From assembly GCA_019748055.1 (NCBI GenBank), contig JAIEQC010000008.1:60894-124893 (forward strand): a DNA stretch of 64,000 nt. Direction: 5' to 3'. The position numbers were made by a program, and so were the translations under genes. Position 1 is the stretch's first letter. The number at the start of each line of letters is the position of its first letter. This DNA is from Caulobacteraceae bacterium (GTDB lineage: Bacteria > Pseudomonadota > Alphaproteobacteria > Caulobacterales > Caulobacteraceae). The notes under the pieces are model-generated. The model saw nothing but the letters and a program-made list of their open reading frames with translations, was not told the origin of the DNA and did no database searches. Positions 16,267 to 24,183 of the stretch are shown piece after piece.

Positions 16267-16704
16267 TTAGAGGCGGGACTTTGGTCGCCGGAGAAGCTCT
16301 CGAACGGCGTCAGGACTGGCGTTCATGCGACCCCCGCTTCGCCGCTCCAGGCATGAGCAGGCCAACCGGGCCGCAGTCTGCATCATCGGCCCCGGGGGGA
16401 TGGGGCGTCCCTTCGCGCGTCGATATCTCAGGACTTCCGCGTAACGCTGCGCGAAGCGTGCCGCGATCTTGGTCGGAGCGGTTAGGGAGCGAAACCACGT
16501 CTCGGCCGGGTCGACGGGAGGGCGGCCTTTGAGACGCTTGAGGCCTCGCCTAACCAGGCTTGCCAAGGCCTCGCGATCGTCCCGATTGATCGGTGAGTCC
16601 CCTTCTAGGAAGGCTGCGATCTGATCGGTGTCCCCGGTGCGTTCGAAATCTTCGATCGCGAGGGCCAAGCAACGGACTGGCGAAAACTCGCTAAGGTCCG
16701 TCAT
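16267..16704 (-). CDS. Hypothetical protein downstream of the integrase
   Basis: 145 aa, starting at the ATG at 16704, which overlaps the integrase stop in an ATGA arrangement. The protein is helical and basic: LALAIEDFERTGDTDQIAAFLEGD, then LASLVRRGLKRLKGRPPVD, TKIAARFAQRYAEVLRYRRAKG and a basic end. I recognise no family. Coupled translation with int suggests a link to integration or excision control, by location only. It ends 64 bp before the AlpA-like start. Confidence 0.6.
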   Translation of the reverse strand: MTDLSEFSPVRCLALAIEDFERTGDTDQIAAFLEGDSPINRDDREALASLVRRGLKRLKGRPPVDPAETWFRSLTAPTKIAARFAQRYAEVLRYRRAKGRPIPPGPMMQTAARLACSCLERRSGGRMNASPDAVRELLRRPKSRL

Positions 16705-17939
16705 GCCGCCCCCCGGATCGACGTCACGTTGCCCTTCGGCACGGGCTTGGCGAGGAAGGCGGCCCATTCCGCCATAAGCCGCCGGCGACGTTCGAACATG
16801 TCCCCTCTGCGATAGGCTGCCTCGACCTTGTTCCCGACAGTGTGCGCTAGGGCCATCTCGCAGACTTCGGACGGATAGGAGGTCCGCTCCGCGCTCCAGT
16901 CGCGGAAAGTGGAACGGAAGCCGTGAGGCACGGCCGCGACGTCCAGTCGCCGGGTGACGGCCGAAAGGGTCATGTCAGAGAGCGCGCCGCCCCTGGCGGC
17001 CGGGAACACAAGATCCGTCCCGCCCATCCGCGGCACTTTCGCCAGCAGGGCCAAGGCCGCGTCGGACAGCGGGACGCGGTGCTCTTTCCCCGCCTTCATC
17101 CGCTCGGCCGGGATGGTCCAGACCTTCGCCGCTAGGTCGATTTCAGCCCAGGTCGCACCGCGCACTTCGCCGGATCGGGCGGCGGTCAGGATGGCGAACT
17201 CCAGCGCGCGGGCGCCCATGCCTTCGGCGGCTCTGAGACGGACCATGAAGCCGGCCACCTCGTCGATCGGCAGGGCCGGGTGGTGCGTGACCTTGGCCAC
17301 GCGCGACGGCCGGGCGAGAAGCTTGTCCAGATGCCCTCGCCAGCGGGCGGGGTTCTGCCACGGGCCGTCGATCAGTCCCCGCGCTTGGGCCGCGTCCAGA
17401 ACTTGCTCAATGCGCCCGCGAAGTCGCTTGGCCGTCTCGGTCTTGGTCGACCAGAGGGGCTCTAGGATTTTCAGGACGTGCGCCAGCCCCACGTCGCCGA
17501 CCGCCAGCGGCCCGATCACCGGATAGGCGTAGGCCTCGAGGGTGCTGCGCCACTGCCGCCGATGCTTCGGATTGGCCCAGCTGGCCTCATGAGCGGCGAT
17601 GAACGTCTCGGCCGCCTCCCGGAACGTCGCGCGACGTCCGGCGGCGGCGAGGGCGGCTCGTCTTGCGGCCTCCCGGCTGGCGATGGGGTCCAGACCTTCC
17701 CGGACGTCTTGGCGAGCCTTACGGGCCGATTCCCGCGCGGCTCGCAGAGACACCTCAGGATAAGGCCCCAGGCCCATGTCGCGGCGGCGACCGGCAAGTG
17801 AGAAGCGGAGCACCCAGGATCGGGAGCCGGTGGGGCTGACGTCCAGGTGAAGGCCGGGGACGCCGCCGACCGCATGGCGGCCAGGGAGTGTCAGGCGGCG
17901 AATCGCAACCTCGGAGACCTCTCGCGCTATCTTCGGCAT
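16701..17939 (-). CDS. int: Tyrosine recombinase / integrase (P4 type)
   Basis: 412 aa from the ATG at 17939 (MPKIAREVSE). The N-terminal arm-binding domain (DUF4102-like) has GLHLDVSPTGSRSWVLRF and MGLGPYPEVSLRAARE. A SAM-like core-binding domain lies at about 100-200. The catalytic domain has the first Arg in TAARSGEVRG, HxxR in HGFRSTFRDW, the second His in ALAHTVGNKVE and the nucleophile Tyr in AAYRRGD. All catalytic residues are present, so it should be active. P4-type integrases insert into tRNA 3' ends, matching the tRNA-Ser repeat. The gene reads inward from the right end, with repeats just upstream of its start. Confidence 0.95.
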   Translation of the reverse strand: MPKIAREVSEVAIRRLTLPGRHAVGGVPGLHLDVSPTGSRSWVLRFSLAGRRRDMGLGPYPEVSLRAARESARKARQDVREGLDPIASREAARRAALAAAGRRATFREAAETFIAAHEASWANPKHRRQWRSTLEAYAYPVIGPLAVGDVGLAHVLKILEPLWSTKTETAKRLRGRIEQVLDAAQARGLIDGPWQNPARWRGHLDKLLARPSRVAKVTHHPALPIDEVAGFMVRLRAAEGMGARALEFAILTAARSGEVRGATWAEIDLAAKVWTIPAERMKAGKEHRVPLSDAALALLAKVPRMGGTDLVFPAARGGALSDMTLSAVTRRLDVAAVPHGFRSTFRDWSAERTSYPSEVCEMALAHTVGNKVEAAYRRGDMFERRRRLMAEWAAFLAKPVPKGNVTSIRGAA

Positions 17940-17943
17940 TTCG

Positions 17944-17964
17944 CCCCCACAACCCACCCCACAA
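17944..17964 (+). repeat. Right arm-type repeat pair upstream of int
   Basis: CCCCCACAA at 17944-17952 and ACCCCACAA at 17956-17964, again 12 bp apart. The 21-bp unit matches the left pair (8345-8365) at 18 of 21 positions, same strand. It lies 5 bp upstream of the integrase ATG, so integrase binding there could also repress int. Confidence 0.45.
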
Positions 17965-17980
17965 AAGGGCTGCTATTGAG

Positions 17981-18067
17981 TGATACGGCTTGCACCGCCG
18001 TGCGTCAACGAAAGCCAATCAGGGCGGGCATTTGAGCCGGTCACTGATACCGTGTGATACGGCCTGC
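17981..18067 (+). repeat. TGATACGGC direct repeats near attR
   Basis: TGATACGGCTTGC at 17981-17993 and TGATACGGCCTGC at 18055-18067 match at 12 of 13 bases, with an extra TGATAC at 18045-18050. They lie between int and attR and are candidate excisionase or accessory-factor sites. No gene is seen in 17940-18084. Confidence 0.35.
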
Positions 18068-18084
18068 GACATGGCGGAGGGAGA

Positions 18085-18098
18085 CACCCTGTCCGCCA
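18085..18098 (+). repeat. attR core, 14-bp direct repeat
   Basis: CACCCTGTCCGCCA, identical to the tRNA-Ser(UGA) 3' end at 8287-8300. It lies 50 bp upstream of the rlpA start, so the element separates rlpA from the tRNA genes that once preceded it. Confidence 0.8.
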
Positions 18099-18148
18099 TT
18101 CGGACGGCGTTAACCAAGCCAAAACCGGCGTGTGGCACATCGTTGCCC

Positions 18149-18730
18149 ATGAGCGTCGCAGCACGTCGATGTCTGCTGATCGCGGCGATCGCGCCGCTGG
18201 TTTCGGGCTGCGCCCTGTTTGGCATCGGACCGAACCGCGCGGCGACCGCGCCCGTGGTGCGGGATCCGGCGCCGATCGTCAGCGGAACGATGCGGCCCTA
18301 TCAGATCCGCGGCCGCTGGTACCACCCGCAGGAAGACCCGGATTACGAGGAGGTCGGTCTGGCCTCCTGGTACGGCGACCGGTTCCACGGGCGGCCGACG
18401 GCGACGGGCGAGACGTTCGACATGAACGCCCTGACGGCGGCGCACAAGACGCTGCCCCTGCCGGGTCTGGTCGAGGTCACGAACCTGGAGAACGGGCGCA
18501 CCGTCGTGCTGCGCGTCAACGACCGGGGGCCGTTCGTGGTCGGGCGGATCATCGATCTGTCGCGCGGCGCCGCGCGGGAACTGGGCCTGCTCGAGCGGGG
18601 CGTGGGCCGGGTGCGCGTCCGTTATCTTGGGCTGGCGCCCCGGTTGGGACGCGAACGCGCGGCCCTCGAAGGCGGGTTCGAGGTCATGGCGCGCGTCGTC
18701 GACGCCGCTGGGGACAGCCCGGCTTTCTGA
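18149..18730 (+). CDS. rlpA: RlpA family septal lipoprotein
   Basis: 193 aa from the ATG at 18149, with a signal peptide ending in the lipobox LVSGC. The double-psi beta-barrel domain has GLASWYGDRFHGRPTATGE, LTAAHKTLPLPGLVEVTN and RVNDRGPFVVGRIIDLS. RlpA proteins are outer-membrane lipoproteins that cut or bind glycan strands lacking stem peptides, at septa. There is no SPOR domain at the C-terminus, so septal targeting would need another route. The element's attR sits 50 bp upstream, leaving little native promoter. It is followed by tmk and holB. Confidence 0.9.
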   Translation: MSVAARRCLLIAAIAPLVSGCALFGIGPNRAATAPVVRDPAPIVSGTMRPYQIRGRWYHPQEDPDYEEVGLASWYGDRFHGRPTATGETFDMNALTAAHKTLPLPGLVEVTNLENGRTVVLRVNDRGPFVVGRIIDLSRGAARELGLLERGVGRVRVRYLGLAPRLGRERAALEGGFEVMARVVDAAGDSPAF

Positions 18731-18776
18731 CGGACCGGCCCTTGGCCGCGTCGCCGCCTGCCGCCATACAGGACGG

Positions 18777-19403
18777 GTGTCGCGCGGACGGTTCATCACA
18801 TTCGAGGGAGGGGAGGGGGCCGGCAAGTCCACCCAGGCCCGGCGGCTGGCCGACGCCCTGCGCGCGCGCGGCCACGACGTGGTGCTGACGCGCGAGCCCG
18901 GCGGGTCTCCCGGCGGCGAACGCATCCGGGCGCTGGTGGTGTCCGGCGGGGCCGAGGACTGGTCGCCCATGACCGAGACCCTGCTGATGTTCGCCGCGCG
19001 CGACGACCATCTGAACGCCGTGGTCCGACCCGCGCTGGAGGCCGGAAAGTGGGTGATCTGCGACCGCTTCAGCGATTCCACGCGCGCCTATCAGGGGGCG
19101 GCCGGCGGCGTCGATGCCGCCTTCGTCGAGGCGCTGGACGCCGCCGTGGTGGGTGCGGATCAGCCGGACCTGACCCTGATCTTCGACCTGCCGTCCGAGC
19201 GCGGCCTCTCACGGGCCTTGGCGCGAGGCGAGGCGGAGACGCGGTTCGAGGGCAAGGGCGCAGAGTTTCACGCCCGTCTGGCCGAGGCGTTCCGCGCCAT
19301 CGCCGAGGCCCATCCGGAGCGTTGCCGCCTGGTCGACGCCGACGGCGACTTCGACGTGGTGGCCGACCGCGTGCTGGCGGCGGTGGAGGCCGCCGGGCTG
19401 TGA
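18777..19403 (+). CDS. tmk: Thymidylate kinase
   Basis: 208 aa, phosphorylating dTMP to dTDP. The P-loop is FEGGEGAGKSTQ (residues 8-19), followed by the DRX motif region LTREPGGSPGGERIR and CDRFSDSTRAYQGAAGG. The start is the GTG at 18777. The stop overlaps the GTG start of holB, so the two are translationally coupled. Confidence 0.95.
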   Translation: MSRGRFITFEGGEGAGKSTQARRLADALRARGHDVVLTREPGGSPGGERIRALVVSGGAEDWSPMTETLLMFAARDDHLNAVVRPALEAGKWVICDRFSDSTRAYQGAAGGVDAAFVEALDAAVVGADQPDLTLIFDLPSERGLSRALARGEAETRFEGKGAEFHARLAEAFRAIAEAHPERCRLVDADGDFDVVADRVLAAVEAAGL

Positions 19404-20383
19404 CCGAGCACCCCCGCGATCGGTTCGATCTGGTTCCGGACGTGGAGGCCGAGCTGGCCTTTCTGGACGCCCTGGAGCGAGGTCGGCTGCACCATGCCTG
19501 GCTGCTGTGCGGGCCCGAGGGGCGGGGCAAGGCGACCTTCGCGCACCGAGCCGCGCGGCGACTGCTGGGCGCGGCGGCCGATCCGTCACGCGGCCCGCTG
19601 GGCGCGCGGCCGGACGATCCAGTCAGCCGTCTGATCTCGGCCCAGTCGCATCCCGACCTGCTGGTGCTGGAGCGCGCCGTGGAGGGTGGCAAGACCAAGC
19701 GGAACATCTCGGTCGATCAGGCGCGGGATTTGCCGGAGTTCTTTTCCAAGAGTCCGGCGCAGGCCGGACGACGCGTGGCGATCATCGACGCGGCCGACGA
19801 CCTGAACGCCAATGCCGCCAACGCCATCCTGAAGACGCTGGAGGAGCCGCCGCCCAGCGGCATCCTGCTGCTGGTGTGCCATGCGCCCGGCCGGCTGATC
19901 TCGACGATCCGGTCGCGGTGTCGCCGGCTGATGTTCCGGCCGTGGACCGAGGCGGCGATCGCCGAGATGCTGCGGAACAAAATGGGTCTTGGCGTCGGAG
20001 AGGCCGAGGCGGTGGCGGCGGGGGCCGGCGGCTCGCCCGGCGCGGCGCTGGCGGCGGTCGGGGACGAGACGCGCGCGGCGGACGACCTGGCACGGCCCTG
20101 GGTGGAGACCCCCGGCCCGCTGGATCGGTCGGAAAGATTGGCCCTGCAGGGCACGTTGCGTGGAGCCGAAGGCGCCGCGCGCTTCGACGCCATGATGGAC
20201 CGGCTGGCCGCGGCCGTGCGGGATAGGGCGCTGGCGGGCGGGGAGGGGGCGTCTGACTGGGCCGAGCTGTGGTCCCGCCTGACCGAGTGGCCCGACAGGG
20301 CGGCGGGCCTGAACCTGGATCGGGGAGAGGTGCTGGCGTCGGCCCTGAACGATCTGGAGCGGACCAAGGCGCGCGCATGCTGA
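19400..20383 (+). CDS. holB: DNA polymerase III delta' subunit
   Basis: 327-aa clamp-loader subunit, AAA+ fold. Visible motifs are LHHAWLLCGPEGRGKATFAHRAARR (P-loop region), ISVDQARDLPEFFSKSPAQAG, NAANAILKTLEEPP (the hallmark of delta'/DnaX proteins) and STIRSRCRRL (the SRC motif). The start is the GTG at 19400, inside the tmk stop. The 3' end overlaps tatD by 7 bp. In many relatives metG lies between holB and tatD; it is absent here. Confidence 0.93.
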   Translation: MTEHPRDRFDLVPDVEAELAFLDALERGRLHHAWLLCGPEGRGKATFAHRAARRLLGAAADPSRGPLGARPDDPVSRLISAQSHPDLLVLERAVEGGKTKRNISVDQARDLPEFFSKSPAQAGRRVAIIDAADDLNANAANAILKTLEEPPPSGILLLVCHAPGRLISTIRSRCRRLMFRPWTEAAIAEMLRNKMGLGVGEAEAVAAGAGGSPGAALAAVGDETRAADDLARPWVETPGPLDRSERLALQGTLRGAEGAARFDAMMDRLAAAVRDRALAGGEGASDWAELWSRLTEWPDRAAGLNLDRGEVLASALNDLERTKARAC

Positions 20384-21165
20384 TCGACAGCCACGTCAAC
20401 CTCCATGCGCCCCAGTTCGACGAGGACCGGGACGAGGTGATTTCCCGGGCGCGGGAAGCCGGGGTCGGCCTGATGGTCGAGATTTCCGATCGACTTTCGA
20501 CGTTCGAGGCGACCCACGGACTGGCCATGGCGCACGAAGACATCTGGTGCACGGTCGGCGTTCATCCGCATGAAGCCCGGCATTACACAGACCTGACGGC
20601 CGACCTGCTTGTAGGGTTTTCTCAAAGAAAAAAGGTCGTCGGAATAGGGGAGTGTGGCCTCGACTTCCATTATGACCTGAGCCCGAGGGACGTCCAGGAA
20701 GCCGTCTTCCGCCAGCATGTCAGGGCGGCCCGGGCGTCCGGACTGCCTCTTGTGGTCCACACGCGTGAGGCCGACGACGTCATGGCCGGAGTGCTGGCCG
20801 AAGAGATGGTCGACGGACCGTTCCGTTTCCTGATGCACTGCTACACGTCGGGCGCACAACTCGCGGAAAGAACTGCGGAAATGGGGGCCTGGTTCTCGGT
20901 GTCCGGCATCGCCACCTTCAAGGCGGCGGAGGACGTCAGGTCGGTCATCCGCGACATGCCGGCGGACCGCATCATCGTCGAGACGGACTGCCCCTATCTG
21001 GCGCCCGTGCCGCATCGCGGGCGGCGCAACGAGCCCGCCTACGTCGGCCATGTGCTGGACAAGCTGGCCGAAATCCGCGGCTGGTCGCGGAAGGAGGCGG
21101 AGGCGCGCACGACCGACGCCTTCTTCGCCCTGTTCGACCGCATTCCAAGGCCGGCGGGCGCATGA
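20377..21165 (+). CDS. tatD: TatD family metal-dependent hydrolase/DNase
   Basis: 262-aa TIM-barrel nuclease or hydrolase. Metal-site motifs visible are GECGLDFHYD, LVVHTREA, HCYTSG and ETDCPYLAPVPHRGRRNEP. The first motif, usually DSHCHLD, reads DSHVNLH: the second His of HxH is Asn. All other ligands are kept. The start at 20377 overlaps holB; the stop overlaps the next gene in ATGA form. Confidence 0.92.
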   Translation: MLIDSHVNLHAPQFDEDRDEVISRAREAGVGLMVEISDRLSTFEATHGLAMAHEDIWCTVGVHPHEARHYTDLTADLLVGFSQRKKVVGIGECGLDFHYDLSPRDVQEAVFRQHVRAARASGLPLVVHTREADDVMAGVLAEEMVDGPFRFLMHCYTSGAQLAERTAEMGAWFSVSGIATFKAAEDVRSVIRDMPADRIIVETDCPYLAPVPHRGRRNEPAYVGHVLDKLAEIRGWSRKEAEARTTDAFFALFDRIPRPAGA

Positions 21166-21965
21166 GCGACGCGCTGGAGGTCGTGATCCTCGGCTGCGGC
21201 TCGTCCGGCGGCGTGCCGCGCGGCGACGGCGACTGGGGCGCCTGCGACCCGGCCGATCCGCGAAACCGGCGCACACGATGCTCGGCCTGGGTCCGGAGGA
21301 CGGGACCGGACGGTGAGACCAGCGTCCTGATCGACACGTCGCCGGATCTGCGGACCCAAGCGTTGGCGGCCGGGATCAAGCGCGTGGACGGGGTGATCTA
21401 CACCCATGATCATGCCGACCAGACCCACGGCATCGATGACCTGCGCGTCTTCGCCATGCGCGCTCGCCGGCGGGTTCCGGCGTGGATGGACGCGCCGACA
21501 CGAGAGGCGCTGACGAGCCGCTTCGGCTACATCTTCGAAAGCGTGCAGGGCTATCCCGCCATCGTCGAGGCGCGGGATCTGCCTGCGCACGGATCGGCAT
21601 GGAGCATCGACGGTCCGGGCGGCGTCGTTCCGGTGACCACCTTCGACCAGGGTCACGGGCCGATCCGCAGCGTCGGGGTGCGGCTGGGCGACGTCAGCTA
21701 TTCCAGCGACGTCGATGCGCTGGACGACGCCGGACTGGACGCCGTGCGCGGCAGCCGGCTCTGGATCGTCGACGCACTGCGGTTCACGCCGCATCCGACG
21801 CACGCGCATCTGGATCGCACGCTGGACTGGATCGCCGCCGCCGACGTCGAACGTGCCGTGCTGACGAACCTGCACATCGACATGGATTACAACGTCCTGT
21901 CGTCGATCGTCCCGGTGAATGTGGAAGTGGCTTGGGACGGCTGGAGCGCCGCAGTGCCACTCTGA
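21162..21965 (+). CDS. MBL-fold metallohydrolase (PhnP-like)
   Basis: 267 aa. It begins with EVVILGCGSSGGVPR and CSAWV, as in PhnP-like beta-lactamase-fold phosphodiesterases. The metal ligands are in YTHDHADQTHGIDDLR (HxHxDH), TTFDQGHGP and YSSDVDAL. This member follows tatD in many alphaproteobacteria, a conserved pairing I know from those genomes. The natural substrate is unknown; cyclic nucleotide or phosphoribosyl phosphodiesters are likely. There is no C-P lyase operon nearby, so a phosphonate role is unsupported. Confidence 0.88.
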   Translation: MSDALEVVILGCGSSGGVPRGDGDWGACDPADPRNRRTRCSAWVRRTGPDGETSVLIDTSPDLRTQALAAGIKRVDGVIYTHDHADQTHGIDDLRVFAMRARRRVPAWMDAPTREALTSRFGYIFESVQGYPAIVEARDLPAHGSAWSIDGPGGVVPVTTFDQGHGPIRSVGVRLGDVSYSSDVDALDDAGLDAVRGSRLWIVDALRFTPHPTHAHLDRTLDWIAAADVERAVLTNLHIDMDYNVLSSIVPVNVEVAWDGWSAAVPL

Positions 21966-22078
21966 GCGTGCTCGCAATTGCGCATAATATGTCTTAGGCG
22001 ATAACCGTACATGTGGGCGATCTGGCGATCTGGCGCCGCCCCGCCTAGGCTGTCCCCCGTCAGCCGAAGGAAGAGCAG

Positions 22079-22261
22079 ATGGCCGGACTCAGGAACAAGC
22101 GAGGCTTCATCGATAAGGAGCGCCTCGACCTTTCGGAGCGCCAAGCCGTCGAATATTGGATGAAGCGCTGGGGTGTGACGCGCGACCAGATCACCGCCGC
22201 GCATCGCAAGGTCGGCCGTCTGACCAGGGACATCGCCGCCGAGCTGGGCAAGAAGCGCTGA
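22079..22261 (+). CDS. DUF3606 small protein
   Basis: 60-aa basic protein: RGFIDKERLDLSERQAVEYWMKRWGVTRDQITAAHRKVG is the DUF3606 signature. The family is short, widespread in alphaproteobacteria and uncharacterised, often stress-linked. GAAGGAAG lies upstream. A hairpin 13 bp after the stop is its likely terminator. The 113 bp before it include an AT-richer segment (about 21976-22012) that may hold the promoter. Confidence 0.8.
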   Translation: MAGLRNKRGFIDKERLDLSERQAVEYWMKRWGVTRDQITAAHRKVGRLTRDIAAELGKKR

Positions 22262-22273
22262 GCCTGAAACGCC

Positions 22274-22310
22274 GACGGCGGGAAGAGCCTGAGCCCTCCC
22301 CGCCGCCGTC
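22274..22310. terminator. Hairpin between convergent genes
   Basis: GACGGCGG (22274-22281) pairs with CCGCCGTC (22303-22310). It lies between the DUF3606 gene and the convergent LVIVD gene. No T-tract follows, so it may act weakly or only as a barrier. Confidence 0.45.
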
Positions 22311-22331
22311 ATCTCACACTGGCTGAGCGGA

Positions 22332-24161
22332 TCAGCCGATGCGTTCGAACACGCCGGCCAGGGCCCGCATGCGGCGGGCGTCGACCGCGTTGACGCCCCG
22401 GGCGCCGGCAGCGGCGGTCAGCTTGGCTGCCACCGCGTCGCCGACGGCCGCGTCGCCCGAACCGCGGCGCCAGCCGTCGATGACCGCCTTGGCTTCGCCC
22501 ATCAGCGCGGCGTCCGCGCCGGCACGGGTCAGCTGGTCGACGTAGGCCATGGCCACGTCCGGCGTATCCGCCCATTCGACGCGGGTCTGGGTCTGCGGGT
22601 TGATCACGTCCATCCGCACCGCCTCGGCTGCGGCGATTTCGGCGGCCGACAGCTGGTCCGACGGCACCAGCTTCAGCACGTCCAGACCGCGCGCGATCTC
22701 GCTGGAGTAGATCCGGCCGTTGAACCAGTAGGCCGACCAGGAGCCGCCGACCATCAGCTTGTCGGCATCCAGCGGGCCGCGGTCGAAATAGGCGATCTCG
22801 ACCGGCTTCATCGGGTCCGAGAAGTCCATGATCGAGATGCCGCCCTGGTACCAGGCCTGGACCATCAGGTCGCGGCCCGGGACCGGGATCAGGTTGCCGT
22901 TGTGGGCGACGCAGTTCTCGCTGGCGTTCTGGGCCGACGGCAGCTTGTGGAACGCCCGGCCGCGCAGACGGCCGTCGCCGCCGATGGTGGCGATCAGGTT
23001 GGCGCCCCAGGTGGTCGGATCCGAAGCCTGGCAGCGCGCGCCGATGCCCCCGCTCCACTCGTCGGTGAACACCACCTTGTCGCCCGTGTTGTCGAAGGTG
23101 GCCGAGTGCCAGTAGGCCATGTCCGGATCGAACAGGTCGGACACCCGCTTCGGATTCTGCGGGTCGCTGATGTCCAGCAGGATGCCGTTGCCCGCGCAGG
23201 CGCCGGCGGCGCGGTTGATCGACGGGAAGACCGTGATGTCGTGGCACTGGTCGGTCTGGGCCGCTTCCTGGCTGGTCACGCCGATGCGCCCGCCGGTCCA
23301 CAGACCGTCCACGCGACCGTTGGCGTCGGCGAAGATGCGCGGCCGGTTGACGATGGCGGCGTCCTGCGGACGGTCCAGCGGGACCTTGATGACGTCGATC
23401 GAGAACAGCGCGGTGTCCGGGTTGCGGCCCGGCGCGCCGCCGGAGCAGATCGACAGCTCCTCGGTTCGGCGCACGCCGGAGGTGCCGGAGTTGTAGACGT
23501 AGAGGACGTTCTCCTCGCTGCTGGGCACCAGGGTGTGCGTGTGCGAGCCGCGGCAGGTCTGGACCGCAGCCACCTGGCGTGGGGCCGACAGGTCGGAGAT
23601 GTCGAAGATGCGCACGCCGCGGAAGCGCTCGGCGTTGACCGCGCCCCCTGCCCCGCCGGTGCCGCAGTCGACGCGGCCACGGTTCTCTTCCACCGACATG
23701 AACAGCAGGTTGCCGTGCACCGACAGGTCGCCCTGCCCGCCCGGACAGACCACCGACAGGATCAGCTTCGGCTCGGCGCCCGTCACGTCATAGGCGTTGA
23801 AGCCGTTGAAGTTGCCGACGAAAAGCCGGCCGTTCGACATGGCCATGTCGGTGTTCGACAGAGCCAGCGGGCTGAAGGTGTCGGGGCTGGCCTGTATGCG
23901 GGCGTTCAGCGCCTGGCCCTCTTCCGCCGTCGTCGGGGGAGCGAAGATCATGGCCGGATCGAAGAAGCCCGGCGGCGGCGGCGTGGCGCTTTCGAGCACC
24001 AGGCCCTTGGCCGCCTGACCGGCGTCCAGAATGCCGTCGGACAGGGCCGTCCGCTCGTCGGGCGCGACCGTCGGCGTCTGGGTCTGGGCGGCGGCGGTCG
24101 CGGCGCAGGCCAGAACGGCCAGCGCGGCGGCGGAGGAAAGCAGGGTCTTTCGAACGAACAT
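22332..24161 (-). CDS. Secreted LVIVD-repeat beta-propeller protein
   Basis: 609 aa with a Sec signal peptide (LLSSAAALAVLACAATAAAQ, cleavage near 25). The body has repeated units of the type VRIFDISDLSAPRQVAAVQT, ILLDISDPQNPKRVSDLF and ISIMDFSDPMKPVEIAYFD, which are LVIVD repeats forming a beta-propeller in the periplasm or outside. The C-terminal 120 residues are helical and Ala-rich (FIMAT-like: DQLTRAGADAALMGEAKAVIDGW). The function is unknown. A DUF305 gene lies 22 bp upstream in the same direction, so the two are probably one operon. Confidence 0.85.
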   Translation of the reverse strand: MFVRKTLLSSAAALAVLACAATAAAQTQTPTVAPDERTALSDGILDAGQAAKGLVLESATPPPPGFFDPAMIFAPPTTAEEGQALNARIQASPDTFSPLALSNTDMAMSNGRLFVGNFNGFNAYDVTGAEPKLILSVVCPGGQGDLSVHGNLLFMSVEENRGRVDCGTGGAGGAVNAERFRGVRIFDISDLSAPRQVAAVQTCRGSHTHTLVPSSEENVLYVYNSGTSGVRRTEELSICSGGAPGRNPDTALFSIDVIKVPLDRPQDAAIVNRPRIFADANGRVDGLWTGGRIGVTSQEAAQTDQCHDITVFPSINRAAGACAGNGILLDISDPQNPKRVSDLFDPDMAYWHSATFDNTGDKVVFTDEWSGGIGARCQASDPTTWGANLIATIGGDGRLRGRAFHKLPSAQNASENCVAHNGNLIPVPGRDLMVQAWYQGGISIMDFSDPMKPVEIAYFDRGPLDADKLMVGGSWSAYWFNGRIYSSEIARGLDVLKLVPSDQLSAAEIAAAEAVRMDVINPQTQTRVEWADTPDVAMAYVDQLTRAGADAALMGEAKAVIDGWRRGSGDAAVGDAVAAKLTAAAGARGVNAVDARRMRALAGVFERIG

Positions 24162-24183
24162 GGCCGCTCCTTGAAGTGAAGGT

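Larger units (their letters stand above)
8287..18098. mobile_element. tRNA-Ser-integrated phage satellite-like element (about 9.8 kb)
   Basis: Bounded by direct repeats of CACCCTGTCCGCCA. Inside, in minus-strand order, are a tyrosine integrase, unknown, AlpA-like, a small ORF, a winged-helix initiator-like gene containing 22-bp iterons, unknown, likely TerS, TerL, two unknowns, gp10-like and tape measure. A plus-strand RHH gene and one more minus-strand small gene lie near the left end. Most genes abut or overlap by 1-22 bp and none is visibly broken. Portal, capsid, protease, tail tube, baseplate and lysis genes are not seen. Module order (int, alpA, replication, terS) resembles Gram-negative phage-inducible islands. 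A prophage with its head genes deleted is the alternative. Confidence 0.8.

Noticed and set aside
8287..18098. Gene transfer agent cluster
   Set aside because: Integrase, AlpA and tRNA att repeats are present while portal, capsid and protease are absent; GTA clusters show the opposite.
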